Shown one piece after another: positions 40,892 to 51,863 of a stretch of DNA of 64,000 nt (position 1 is the stretch's first letter; each line of letters opens with the position of its first letter). The notes below the pieces were generated by a model, which was not told the DNA's origin, searched no databases, and saw only the letters and a program-made list of their open reading frames with translations. The DNA comes from Endotrypanum monterogeii. Its lineage: Eukaryota; Euglenozoa; Kinetoplastea; Trypanosomatida; Trypanosomatidae. A program made the translations under genes and the position numbers. Location of the stretch: assembly GCA_000333855.2 (NCBI GenBank), contig CM007347.1, positions 399,219 through 463,218 of the forward strand, in the 5' to 3' direction.

Positions 40892-41899
40892 CGCACTGAG
40901 CAAAGCGTGACGAGCCACCTAAAGTAAGCCCCCACCCTCCTCTCTATCGTACCAGCAGGTACGCCGGCTCTGTGCGTCAACTAACGTGACTGGGCGCGAG
41001 AAGGAAGAAAAGTTGAGCTCAGAGGGTAGGATGTAGAACAGCGCTGGTGCAAATGCCGACACACATAGACAGCGACGAGTGAAAAAAAAAAAAAAATTGA
41101 TTGCACGGCGATGACAACACACCACCCAACAATAACAAAAAATTAGATGAGGCAAAAAATGCTCGCACACAAAAACAAAATTCGGCAGCAGTCAAGCGCA
41201 CCTATTCCGTCAACTTCAGAGCCGAGAAAAAGTGAGCCGACTATGAGGAAAGATGGACTACTCTGCCGCAAAACCTCGGAAATCGAAAGTGGAGTCCAAG
41301 GTATTAATGGAGGTGACGGCGCCTTGGTGAGGGGGGCTCACCACAGGGTAGAAAGAAGAGTGTCCGTGGCGAACAGCCGCCGGTCCCCGCCTCCTTCAAT
41401 TTTTCTTCTGATTTTCAGAGGTTTGATGATAGTGTGTATAAAAAATCAAAAACACCGCTTCTTTGATCCTTTAGAAACTTTTTTTCTTGTCGCTATCTCC
41501 TCCCCCTCCTCCTCCTCCTCTTGAGGACGAATTTCTCGTACGGCTATGATAGGAGACTCCCAAGTAGGAAAGCAAGTAGATGAACACGCGCCGGCAAAGG
41601 AGGGGAACCGGAAGAGAGAAAAACACGAAACTGAGAACACAAAATGAGAGTGAGGAGACTCTCGCAGCGTCGTGAACACTTTGCAGCGCCACACGGTGGC
41701 GAGAGGAGCAGTACCAGCAAAGCAAAGCAAATCAAAGCAAGGCGCCAAGGGGCGAGAGAGAGAGATGTATACGTGGATAAGTATGAATGAAAAATGGAGA
41801 CCAGGTAGCCGTCGGCAACAAGAAGAGAGGGAGACATTGAGAGAGGGAGCAAGTGTAAGAAGAACGACTCTTCAAAGGAGGCATGAACCCGACCAAAGG

Positions 41900-41925
41900 C
41901 ACACACACACACACACACACACACA
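41900..41925. repeat. (CA)n microsatellite
   Basis: About 26 bp of CA in non-coding sequence. Confidence 0.93.
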
Positions 41926-42500
41926 TGAAAATAGTGCCGAGCCACGTAATAAAGGAGGATACCGTGGTTGCTTTGGGCTCGACATCCACCCATGCACCTC
42001 GCAACACCGTGTTGCATCTTCATAAAAAGACTAGGGGGATAGTCGTTACAGAGCCCCAGTGTATGTAGAACGACATGACAAATCAAGACGGTGTCGCGTA
42101 GAGTACGCTTTGACAACCAAGTCCCGCGATACACCGCCAGACCAGCACGCTATGTGACTATTCCCTCTGTACTTATGGGGTAGCAACTTCAATGTCTTTT
42201 TTGGTAACCCTCGCTGGAAATATGAACCCTCAATTCAGAAAGGAATAAAAAATAGCCCACATCGGCGTACGCCCACACACACGCACACAGACATGCATAT
42301 ATATATATATATTTTTTTATATACTTACACTCGCACATGACGCAACAGCCCTCAGTTAACAACATTCATAGACGAATAAGGAAGACGAAGCACATCATGC
42401 GAGGAAAGCTGGGACGGCAAGAAAGATGAAGGAGGGGGAGGAGAAAGAAAAAAGGAAGAAGCGAAGATACATCTACCTAATGTACAAATGATATCTCTGT

Positions 42501-42520
42501 ATATATATATATATATACAT
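42501..42520. repeat. (TA)n microsatellite
   Basis: About 20 bp TA followed by imperfect ATACGTATGTGCACGTGTGTATATATG. Confidence 0.85.
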
Positions 42521-42744
42521 ATACGTATGTGCACGTGTGTATATATGTGGGTGACGTATCCAACGCATCCAAATGAAATGAGCACTATCAGCGGAGGGGA
42601 GGGGGGGGGTGAGGGGAAGTACAAATGGGATTCTGAGAACAAAAAAAAGGGAAGAATCTCTGGGAGTGAAGTCTTCAGAAACGTGCAAGATTCTTTTAAT
42701 GTACACTTTAGGTATTTCTGTGCGTGTATCTGCGCGGGCGTATC

Positions 42745-42769
42745 TGTGTGTGTGTGTGTGTGTGTGTGT
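42745..42769. repeat. (TG)n microsatellite
   Basis: About 25 bp of TG in non-coding sequence. Confidence 0.93.
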
Positions 42770-43321
42770 CCGCGACCATCTGCCGTATTATGAGGGAAAA
42801 AGTAACCCAATAGTACAAAACGAAGAGTACGGGTACTAACGTCCCTCAGCAAAAAAAAAAAATTATCTAGACCTGAGCAGAAAATCCTTCTAGGATATAT
42901 ACTCTCCCAACAGTGCACTTTTTTTTTTGTGTGTGAGGGACAGAAAATACACAACGTCTGTGTCCGTTTGTTTATTTCTTCATACCCGCAGTACTTCCTG
43001 CGGAGTTGAGATGTGGAAGACAAGGTAACATGAACAGCAAGGGTGAGATATAGAAAAGGATGGGCATCGCCGGACTTAACGTGTCTGTCACGGTGCACAT
43101 GTGAGAACGCACAATGACAAAAACAATATTCCCCGTGCACAAACACAGAGAGAGAGACAGAGACACTCAGCCACATAACCGCGCTGGCAAACAGAAGGAG
43201 AAAGGAGGTTATGCGAGGAGAGAAAAAAGGCAGGAAAACCTCAAAGACAAAAAGGCACTTGCAGACAAGTTACACCTCCACCTGTCCTTTCCCCTCTTTT
43301 TCTTTCGGAATACAGGCTACC

Positions 43322-46300
43322 CTATTTTCGCTTCAACTCCTCGATGCGCCTGTAGATGGATGCGGCCAGCTTGGGGTCCTGGAGAGTTTCCACGGCGAAG
43401 CGCGCGTAACCCTCCAGCGTCACTTTGTCATGGGGGTCCATCCTCATGATGTGCTCAAACATATCCTTTGTCGCATCGACCAGCCAGCGCAGCCGGCCAG
43501 AGACCGACTGTCCGTTTGCCTCCCGCAATGCCGCAGCGCCACCGCGGCGCAGCGTTTCGCTTTGTACTCGGACGCACTCCCCGTGCAAACAGCCCAAGAT
43601 GTGCCGCATGACCTCGACGTTGCTCGGGTGCAGCTTATGTGCCTGCTGGAGCATTTTCATGGCATCCTCAAAGCGATTTTGGCGGTTAGCATAAAAGGTG
43701 CCGAGCTGGTGGCATGCTGTGAAACTGTTCGGATTGATGGTAACGGCATCCTTGAAGAGCTGCTCAGCCCGGTCAAACACCCGCCGCCGAACTTCGTCAT
43801 TGGTGTACACTGTTTTGCTATCTGTGCACGCCCACATAAACTGGCCATACTGTAGAACCACGTCCTCCGACTTCGGGGCCAGCGCCAACGCCTTCTTGAA
43901 GTGGTGTTCTGTTTTGAAGGGAGTGGGCATGCAGCCAGACATGTAGTTGGCGAATGCCGCGTGCGCCTGCGCGCTGCTTGGATGAAGCCCCAGAAAACGA
44001 TTGTAGAGGGACTCGCCGCAGCCCACCTGCTGGTCTTCAAAGGAACGACACAGGTAGTGGGCATAGGATATGGTACAGTTTAAGTCACCAGAGGCCGCTG
44101 CATACGCCCTGGCGATGTACTTGCGCGCCAGGGTGTGGTAGCCCGAGTACATGCACAGAGTGGCATAATTCACCAGAATGGTGGAGTGATGTGGGAAGCG
44201 CAAGAGTGCTCGGCGGTACATGCGGTTCAGCAACTGCGGCTCCTCTAAGCGGGTCTGGACAACGTATGTTGTGAAGCACACGGCGTCCTCTCTGGAGGCG
44301 GTAGCAATACCATCTAGCAATAACGGTGCGAGCTCCCCAAGTGCCATGGATGTGTTGGGCTCGTCCGTGTTGAGCGGCTGAGTTTTCTCTCGGGCTGCCA
44401 ACGCCGCAGAAACGCGCTTAGGCGCTATACCGAGCCCCTTGAGCAGGTGCCCCAGCACCTCCACCCTTTGGCTGGTTGGCATTGTCTCCCAGGCAACACC
44501 CGTGCCGAGTCGGGCCAGCCTCATGTGCATGTCAGTTGCCGCCGAGGGATTCGCCTGTATCACGCGCTTCATGTACAGGGACCCCTTGGCGTAGTCGCCG
44601 GATTGCACAAAAACGTCCGCGACCACCTCCGCCACCTCTAGGTACGTCGGGCACACCGCTGCAGCCCGCTCGTAAAGGTGGGCTGCCAAATCAGGATCGG
44701 TGCTCGACTTGAGAGTCGCGTAGTTGACAAGCAAAATCCCCATCTCTCGCTGGTACCTTTCTGGCAGCATTGGCATCGAAGCGACAATGTAGTCAACGTG
44801 CTGAAGGGCAGCCTCGTACAGGTCCTCCGCATCCTTCATGAAACGATTCTGATGAAAGAAAAAAGCACCACGACTAAGCACAATAAGGCCGTTCAGCGCC
44901 TTCCGGACGCGCTCCCGCGACCTCCCCGACAGCGATGCCGAGGATCGCGCCAAAGGTTGGTTGCCGCTATCGCATGGGAGCGCCTCAGTGGGGCCACTGG
45001 GGCTGCTGCAAGGGGTGCAGTCATCCCGAGCGACACCCTCCTCGCCCTCAACGTCATCGACTACCATGTCCGCCACGACAATACTGGCGGCCCGTCGGAA
45101 AACGTGCCCAATAGAATCGATACTCGCCTTGATATCGACGCCCTCCAGCTGCACACGGTCAGATGGGTCCAGCGCCTTCAGACTGAGGGCGTATCTCACG
45201 AGTGAGCTGGCATCGTGATCACCACAAACCTGCTGAACTGCCTGCAACAACACAGACCCCATGCGAGTATTCCCGAGCCTATGACAACTGAAAGCAAAGC
45301 TGTTCGCGACGCCCAGCCGCATCTCTGCTGACATCATATTGTCCGGCAGAAAGAAGACGTAAAAACAAAGCGCTAGCGTCTTCTCCACATCACCAGCCTG
45401 GCGAGCGAGGGAAATTAGCTTTAGGTAGGAGTCAACGACGACGCCACCCAATGCGCCTTCGATTTCGATGAGGCGGTTCTGCACTTCAATGGCCTCTTCG
45501 TAGGAGCCAACGCGCTCGCAGCACGCAACATAATTGCTCAGCACCCAGAGCAGTACATCTGGTGGAAGAAGCCGGTCGACACGTGGCACGGTAGCCGAGG
45601 AACCGACACGCACCTGATCACTAGTCAAGGTGGTACCATCTGAAGCAGGCACGTTGTCAGCGGCTGTAGACGCAGCGGCTGCAGCGCGCTGGCGTCGGGC
45701 ACGTAAGTTCAGCCGCACCTGTGCGCTCGTGACCGACGTCTCTCTCTTGCGCGATCCTTTCACAATATTGCGGTAGTGCTTCATCGCACGCTTGTGATCG
45801 CCAACGTAGCTTTGGAGACAAAACGCCATATGACCCTCCACCTCCGCAGCATGAAGAGGTACCATCTCCCCGGCGGTCCCCAGCTGCTCCACGGCGTCGC
45901 CGGAGCCACTGCGCAGCAGCTCGATGGTGCGGTTGTACTCTTCAAGCGCCCGATCCACAAGAGCGACAGTAGTCAACATGTCCGCGTACTGCTTCCGAGC
46001 CCATGCACTGATAAGACTCAGACCGGCGCGGTCGAGCAACCCTAGACATCCCTCCAGCAGGCCAATCGCCTTCCCTGTCTTTCCCACGGCGTGGAACGCC
46101 ATGGCAGCGTCGATGAGACTACCAGCTGCGCGATGCGCTGCGTTGCCGGCAGAAATGCGAGCCTCCGCGGACGTGATTCCGCCCTCACAACTTCTACCGC
46201 AACCAGCACTCTTTGCTTCAGCCGCTTGCAGCAGTGCCTCTGCGTCCTCGAGGAGGATACCTGCAGCCGCCTCCAAGTAGATCACGGCAGCGTCATCGCT

Positions 46301-48055
46301 TTTTATCCTGTAAAGCAAAACTCGACCGATTTCCAGCATGACTCCACCGACATCTTCGCTTCCCACGTGCTCCGTCACGCTGTCGAGGTAGCTCTCGTAG
46401 AGATTCTGGCTCTCCACGTACTGGCCAGCGAATCGGTGCAAGCGTGCCATTGCCAGCTGCACCTGCAGCAGCCGTGCCGAATCCACTGCTGTGCCTTTAG
46501 ATTGAAGGAGCAGCAGCTGTGCACGACCTTGCGAAATGGCGTGGTCGACGCGCGACTTATCCTCATAAAACAGTCTCGTGTCCTCCGTCACAAAGGCGTG
46601 ATTATATGGCAACGGACTTGCCAAACCGGGAGCCACCTGATCGGGATACCACATCGGGTTACGCTCCATCGTAGACGATGCCAGCTGATATTGCTCAGCA
46701 GCTTTCCAGTACTGCTGATCACTGGCGTATGCGTTGGCTAGGAGCACGCGTAGGAGAAGTAGATGACACTCAGGATCACCCACGGCGGTGTCGCTCCCAG
46801 TAGGACCTGCAACCGCAGCAGCAGCAGCGGCAATGCCAGCCTTGGTGCGAGGGGCTTTCCTTTGCGTCGCTGTGGGAGGCAAGTCCATCCCTCGGCCTCC
46901 ATCACCCTCTTCCGACAGGCGTCGCTGGAGCACATACGCCTCTTTGGCCACACGTAGTGCCTCGCACAATAACTGCGTGGTGCGGTATGTCTCACAGCTA
47001 GTAAGACAAAACATCGCATTGTTCAGCAAAACCCGTGCATAGAGGGTAAGGAATACAACATTGTCTCGGTTGTGGCCAAACTGGTCCTCGTAGCGCTCCT
47101 GCATGGCATGCTGAACATCGGTGCAGTCGGCAAAGGAATCCTTACGCAGAGATGCTAGCAGCTGCCTCTCCCACTGTCGCAGAGCAGGATCAACGGCTGG
47201 CTGCGCCCATGTTGCCATAAAAGACGCCCACGCTTTGACGTGGCCTTTAACACGCTCCACGAATGATGTAATCTGCAGGTGCTGAAGCAACTGGGCAGTA
47301 CTCAAAGATGCGGCCTCTCCTGTTGTCGCAGCGGGTCTACGCGTAGACGGTGCTGGCATGGCTATTTGGGTGTGTGCCGGCGACGCAGCTGTGCACGCCT
47401 CTTGCTGAAGCACTCGCTCCTCTTCACTGGCGTTTTGATCGGAAATCCTGCGAGCCGAAGCAGGTGCAACATGCAGCGCGCTGTCATCAAAAGACTGAAG
47501 CAGCCGTACCGCCTTTTGCTTTGGTGTCGCGCGCCTGCGTGGTGAGTCACTTTTGCGTCGGCTACGCATCGACCTCACCGTAGGCCGGCTCCCCGATGTC
47601 TCTGAAGCAGGTGATATACGGCGCCGACGACCCGCTCGCTTGCGTGGTGCCTGATCCTGGGGATCCTCCAATGCCGACCTATCCTTTCGGCCGCGCGAGG
47701 ATGCCCCGCGGCTCTTTCCAGTACGGCCGTTTGATTTTAGATCTGCGGCACCCGCTGATGGAGATGATGCAGCCGGTACTGCTGCAGCGCCTCCAGGCGT
47801 GGTGACAGGCGGTGACAACGCTGCTGTGGTTTTTGAGATTGATGGTGCCTTGGACGACTGCGTCGAGTAGAACATACACGAATGCCATAAGCTTCCACTA
47901 GGCTCACTCATGCCAGTATGAGACAGCATGCTCATTCTCCGATCGAAGACACATCGAGTGGAGTCGGATGATGACACGTCGGGGCCTGCGGCCATTGAAA
48001 TAACTGCACGGCGGCTAGCTAGGAGGCAGGCCCTCTGCTTAGAAAGGCGCTGCAT
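43322..48055 (-). CDS. 1577-residue TPR-repeat protein, probably mitochondrial
   Basis: Not recognised by name. The N terminus MQRLSKQRACLLASRRAVIS is basic and amphipathic, fitting mitochondrial import, and is followed by about 200 residues of Ser/Ala/Arg-rich disorder (RGRKDRS, KRAGRRRRIS). From about residue 260 to the end the protein is helical TPR-like repeats, for example YWKAAEQYQLASSTMERNP and YVESQNLYESYLDSVTEHV, and near the C terminus FDRAEQLFKDAVTINPNSF, FEDAMKMLQQAHKLHPSN and LVDATKDMFEHIMRMDPHD. No catalytic motif is seen. The repeats imply a scaffold in a large complex. An IFT139-type TPR role cannot be excluded but the N terminus argues against it. Alternative downstream ATGs exist within the first 55 residues. 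Confidence 0.9.
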   Translation of the reverse strand: MQRLSKQRACLLASRRAVISMAAGPDVSSSDSTRCVFDRRMSMLSHTGMSEPSGSLWHSCMFYSTQSSKAPSISKTTAALSPPVTTPGGAAAVPAASSPSAGAADLKSNGRTGKSRGASSRGRKDRSALEDPQDQAPRKRAGRRRRISPASETSGSRPTVRSMRSRRKSDSPRRRATPKQKAVRLLQSFDDSALHVAPASARRISDQNASEEERVLQQEACTAASPAHTQIAMPAPSTRRPAATTGEAASLSTAQLLQHLQITSFVERVKGHVKAWASFMATWAQPAVDPALRQWERQLLASLRKDSFADCTDVQHAMQERYEDQFGHNRDNVVFLTLYARVLLNNAMFCLTSCETYRTTQLLCEALRVAKEAYVLQRRLSEEGDGGRGMDLPPTATQRKAPRTKAGIAAAAAAVAGPTGSDTAVGDPECHLLLLRVLLANAYASDQQYWKAAEQYQLASSTMERNPMWYPDQVAPGLASPLPYNHAFVTEDTRLFYEDKSRVDHAISQGRAQLLLLQSKGTAVDSARLLQVQLAMARLHRFAGQYVESQNLYESYLDSVTEHVGSEDVGGVMLEIGRVLLYRIKSDDAAVIYLEAAAGILLEDAEALLQAAEAKSAGCGRSCEGGITSAEARISAGNAAHRAAGSLIDAAMAFHAVGKTGKAIGLLEGCLGLLDRAGLSLISAWARKQYADMLTTVALVDRALEEYNRTIELLRSGSGDAVEQLGTAGEMVPLHAAEVEGHMAFCLQSYVGDHKRAMKHYRNIVKGSRKRETSVTSAQVRLNLRARRQRAAAAASTAADNVPASDGTTLTSDQVRVGSSATVPRVDRLLPPDVLLWVLSNYVACCERVGSYEEAIEVQNRLIEIEGALGGVVVDSYLKLISLARQAGDVEKTLALCFYVFFLPDNMMSAEMRLGVANSFAFSCHRLGNTRMGSVLLQAVQQVCGDHDASSLVRYALSLKALDPSDRVQLEGVDIKASIDSIGHVFRRAASIVVADMVVDDVEGEEGVARDDCTPCSSPSGPTEALPCDSGNQPLARSSASLSGRSRERVRKALNGLIVLSRGAFFFHQNRFMKDAEDLYEAALQHVDYIVASMPMLPERYQREMGILLVNYATLKSSTDPDLAAHLYERAAAVCPTYLEVAEVVADVFVQSGDYAKGSLYMKRVIQANPSAATDMHMRLARLGTGVAWETMPTSQRVEVLGHLLKGLGIAPKRVSAALAAREKTQPLNTDEPNTSMALGELAPLLLDGIATASREDAVCFTTYVVQTRLEEPQLLNRMYRRALLRFPHHSTILVNYATLCMYSGYHTLARKYIARAYAAASGDLNCTISYAHYLCRSFEDQQVGCGESLYNRFLGLHPSSAQAHAAFANYMSGCMPTPFKTEHHFKKALALAPKSEDVVLQYGQFMWACTDSKTVYTNDEVRRRVFDRAEQLFKDAVTINPNSFTACHQLGTFYANRQNRFEDAMKMLQQAHKLHPSNVEVMRHILGCLHGECVRVQSETLRRGGAAALREANGQSVSGRLRWLVDATKDMFEHIMRMDPHDKVTLEGYARFAVETLQDPKLAASIYRRIEELKRK

Positions 48056-48071
48056 TACGAAGCCCTTTTTT

Positions 48072-48089
48072 GTTGTTGTTGTTGTTGTT
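48072..48089 (-). repeat. (AAC)n run in the 5' UTR of the TPR gene
   Basis: On the transcribed sense strand six AAC units, ending about 17 nt before the ATG at 48055. Seen directly. Confidence 0.9.
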
Positions 48090-48172
48090 TTTCTTTTGCT
48101 TTGGGGAATCTTCAGAAAAGTATACTGAAGATAAGCTCGCGTCGCAATGCACCACACTATCACGTCGTGTAG

Positions 48173-48204
48173 CTGAAGGAGGCAGCGTTGAGAGGAGGGA
48201 AAAG
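48173..48204 (-). promoter_or_regulatory. Predicted spliced-leader acceptor for the TPR protein gene
   Basis: Minus strand GCTTTTCCCTCCTCTCAACGCTGCCTCCTTCAG, AG at 48174-48173, giving a 5' UTR of about 117 nt that includes an (AAC)n run just before the ATG. Confidence 0.6.
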
Positions 48205-49497
48205 CAGCCGCAGAGCTACGTACCTCAACAGGTGTCAAGACAGCGAACACAAAACTCTTCGCGCCTTCTCATCAAACAGCGAAAAAATCTGTCGTGAAAG
48301 ACCACACAGAGATCCGTAGCTGCACCCTTTGAATACCTGAAGAGCAAAAAAAAAAAAACAGACAGACGCCGACACGGAGGCAAAAGTGTAAGCGGCAGCA
48401 AACGTGGCAATGAGCAGTAGCAGTAGCAGCAGTAGTGGTATACACACACACGAACGCACAAAAATTCAAAAGAGAGCCACACGAGCAGAAAGACACGCAC
48501 AAAATTGCAAGTAAAGAGTGAAGAGAAAAAGTGTACGTACAGCAGCAGAACGATGGGTTGTTGTGTTGTATGTGCGCGTTGTGATAGCGGGGCGGAAGGC
48601 TCTGGGGATACACACTAGCAAGCAAACAAAGACACAGCCAAAACAAGTGAAGATAATATCCTTCGCTTCGTCTTCCAGATTGTGGCGCTTGTCGACGTTC
48701 ACCTTTTGCTGCTGATCTCTACCTCCTTTTTTTATTGTTCTACGCGGCCTCCGCTCCTTTAGATATAACGAAACACACACACACACACGTACCCACACAG
48801 AAACCGCTTTTTCAGAAACAGAAACAAAAAAAAAAGAGAAACAAAAAATCGTACACACACAGTGAAAGTAAAGAAAGGGTAGATTGAGAAATCTGTAGAA
48901 CACCAACGCGCTCACGCGCAACTAAACATACACATACAAACAAAAGAAAACAGATTTTTTTCTTTTTCGAGCGATGCGGCAAGCGCACAACTGTGTACGC
49001 TCACTTCGGCAGAGAAATTCCACTCAAATCCTTGTGAAAGGCAGTGAAGTTAATCGTTGCCGAAGACAGCGCCACGTACAGAGTCGATAAGCGTCGGTGT
49101 GAATGCAACTGTTGGTGTATAGCGATCACAAAACGATGTAGACGCTGAGCTCGTATGATATAAACTCCGCGACCTTCTTTGAATGACACGATTAGTAGAG
49201 GGAATGGGCACTCGTGGCACGAGAGATGTGCAACACACCCGGTAAGAAAAACACACGCACCTGCCTCGTTAGCCTAAAGTAAACCTAGAAAGATCGGCGT
49301 CTTAACAGAGTGATGCGTAGGTGCATTTACGGGTATGATGTGTGTATATTCCTGCGATTAAGCGCGTTTCCTTTTTTTTTTATGACCTCCTTTTTTTTTC
49401 TCTTGTATCCGTGGAGGGGAGGAAGGTGTGCAGATGTGTGTCGGTCAATGTCAATCAGAAGGGATCTCTCTGGGCTTTCTTTTTTTATAAATATACA

Positions 49498-49519
49498 AAT
49501 ATATATATATATATATATA
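49498..49519. repeat. (TA)n microsatellite
   Basis: About 22 bp of TA/AT, intergenic. Confidence 0.9.
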
Positions 49520-50596
49520 CGCTTGAGTGTATATCTAGGGTGTATTTCAGCACTAGGTTGGTGTGTGGAGAGGGATGAGGCGCTTCTCCCGTGAACTAGG
49601 GCGAAGACCCGAAACCCTGAATGGAATGGGGGTGCGATGTGAAAGAAAGAAAAAAATGAGTGACGCGGCTGCCTTTAAAAAGGCGCTTGTGTGTCCAGCG
49701 TACACGAAGAGATCACCAAACAAGGGGGGGGGGTGAACGCGTATAACTCGATGCGGGATCCCTTCGGGGTGTGTTCTCGGGGTTGGGCGGGATTTGGGGC
49801 AACGTTCACGGATCGGGGTATGCTCTGCAGGTGCGGAAAGAAAAGAGAAAGTGAAAAAGTGGGGGCGGTGAAACCAACGATACGCCGTGTCAGAGCTGCA
49901 TATGAAGCGACAGCGCAGCCATCGGTGCTGGGCGAGAGAGGGAGAAGGGAGAGGGGGGGAGGAGGGAGGAGGAGAGGGAGGGAAGAGCGTCGCTATATTT
50001 CTGCAACTACAAAGAGCCGCATCCGAGACCCCACCTCCGCCTCCTTCCCTGCAGAAAACATAGCGCATGAGATGGCCGAAATACAAAAATAAGAGACGAC
50101 ATCGGACTGGAGAATGTCTGACATGATGGCCCCCGAGACGACGAGCGCATGGAAGTGCACAACCCAACACCGCAGTTTCTCGTGCTCTTACCACTGTATT
50201 GGTCTGCGTTGACGCCATAGGGCCAGAAATGAAACCAGTATGAAATCACTTCAGTACCTTCCCTCCCCACCATTCCTCGGTGGAGAAATCCTACACCTGC
50301 AACTTGGGGCTCCCGTGGGAGAATATACCTACGAAACAAGGGCACCCATCAAGGTCATAAAGAGAATGGGAAGACGAAGGCTAGTGCAAATCCAAAAAAA
50401 AAGCAAAAAATATATATATATCACTAAAATCAGCCATCCCAGACAACCACACACACACATATTGGGGAGTGGGATATTTAATGGAGAAGACGTGTGTATG
50501 TGCGTACATGTGTCGTGGTAGAATAGTTCTCGTGGCGGTGACGGTATGTCTGCCCAGCACCTGAGACACAAAACATTCCCATCGTCAAAGGTACCA

Positions 50597-50623
50597 GATA
50601 TATATATATATATATATATATAT
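50597..50623. repeat. (TA)n microsatellite
   Basis: About 27 bp of TA, in the 3' flank of the EXPERA protein gene. Confidence 0.93.
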
Positions 50624-50970
50624 TTTAAAGGAGACGACCTTGGTGGGAACAAGTAGAAAAAAAAAATCTCATCGAAAGCGTCGTAACCGGAGGAGGAAAA
50701 ACGGTCGTTACAAATAATAAGTGCAACCGATGATGAAGGAGCGGGCAGGGTACGTGATGGAGAATACGTCTAGGCACCCACATAGACACACATTCCCCGA
50801 TGTGATACTAAGGAATGGAGAGGAGTGTGGGGCAGAGGTGCGTAACGCGGAAGCACGTGGTAGGGTAAATTCTAGTTGCGCATCGATCATTGCACCGATG
50901 CACCTCCCACACCCTCCGTCCCTCCGTCTCGCAAACTACTACTACCACTCCCCCCAAAAAAAAAGCTGTA

Positions 50971-51564
50971 CTAGTTCCGTTTTTTGCTCTGGGCGTTCAT
51001 GTTAGACTGCTGTTTTTGCTGATGGTTATCGGGATACCGATTGGCCTTGGATTTAGAATGCCTGGACACGGTTGCCACGGCGAGAGAGCGCATGGACTGA
51101 TAAAGGATGATGGCTGGAACAACAATCCAGAAAGTCGATGGAACGATCACCATGGTGACTTTATCCTTAAATGTGTTGTGACGTGTGTATGTACCCCCCT
51201 CAGCAAAATCCATGAGAAAGTAAAGGATAGTTTTGTATAGCGTCATCAAGCTCACCATCACGGCAAGTTTGATGGAGAGGTATCCCAGACCAAAAAAGTC
51301 GAGAAGTGGCACAACTAGACCCATGGCCACCTCCACCAGATTCAGCCATGATTGCACCACTACAAAGGCGTCATCGTTCGCAGCGTAGCGACGATCGTAC
51401 TTGGCATAGATGGTCCAATATTTGAAGGGCACTACCTCAGCCAGAGGGTGCGGCTTGTCCATGCCTTTTGCGCGCGTAAACACGAAGACACTGTCGACCA
51501 AAACCAATGGCGCCACGGTAAGGAACCATATTTTGGCTAACAGAGACAGGGTTGCCTGTGGCAT
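50971..51564 (-). CDS. EXPERA-domain membrane protein, emopamil-binding-like
   Basis: 197 residues with four hydrophobic segments (about 8-30, 67-90, 93-120, 135-158). The pattern KYWTIYAKYDRRYAANDD (48-65), then a span, then LYKTILYFLMDFAEGG (109-124) and FWIVVPAIILYQS (145-157) matches the EXPERA fold shared by EBP (delta8-delta7 sterol isomerase), EBPL, TM6SF2 and TMEM97. In EBP the first span carries His and Glu and the second Glu needed for catalysis; here the first span has only an Asp (D24) and the second has Gln where Glu is expected. So it may be EBPL-like and not an isomerase. The C terminus ends KKRN, a KKxx-type ER retrieval signal, fitting ER residence. The ATG at 51564 is 12 nt after an AG. 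Confidence 0.72.
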   Translation of the reverse strand: MPQATLSLLAKIWFLTVAPLVLVDSVFVFTRAKGMDKPHPLAEVVPFKYWTIYAKYDRRYAANDDAFVVVQSWLNLVEVAMGLVVPLLDFFGLGYLSIKLAVMVSLMTLYKTILYFLMDFAEGGTYTRHNTFKDKVTMVIVPSTFWIVVPAIILYQSMRSLAVATVSRHSKSKANRYPDNHQQKQQSNMNAQSKKRN

Positions 51565-51830
51565 TTTTTTTTTACTGTCGGTCTGGATGCGAATCTTCTA
51601 AATGAGTAATATATGTATGTATATGTGTGTGTATGTGTGTGTTTTTTTTAATGTATAATTTTACATAGAGGAACGGCTGTATGGAATGAAGACCAAACTG
51701 GTAGACAAAAAAGGGCATGTAGGCGTAATGTATGGCGCACAGAAAGAAAAGCAGAGTGTGGGGGACACAGCAATCATACAGCATACAAGCCCGAAGGAGG
51801 AGGAAGGAAAATGTGTATCCATGCACATGA

Positions 51831-51834
<4 letters not shown>

Positions 51835-51863
<29 letters not shown>
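51835..51863. repeat. (TA)n microsatellite
   Basis: About 29 bp of TA, intergenic. Confidence 0.93.

Larger units (their letters stand above)
40742..43321. other. Intergenic region between the TPR protein gene and NSF-like gene
   Basis: About 2.6 kb, rich in microsatellites: (TA)n at 40790, (CA)n at 41900, (TA)n at 42298 and 42501, (TG)n at 42745, plus A and T homopolymers. No gene is supported. The right part should be the 3' UTR of the TPR gene. Confidence 0.65.
48056..50970. other. Intergenic region between the EXPERA protein gene and the TPR gene
   Basis: About 2.9 kb with no supportable gene. It holds (TA)n at 49498 and 50597, and a very strong pyrimidine tract plus AG at about 49928-49986 that is not followed by any clear coding frame before the TPR gene. 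A 221-codon minus frame (49553-50218) runs across that tract and is not called. Confidence 0.6.

Noticed and set aside
49553..50218. 221-codon minus-strand frame with an ATG
   Set aside because: Runs straight through a strong polypyrimidine tract and acceptor; the Pro/Ser-rich translation there is not protein-like.
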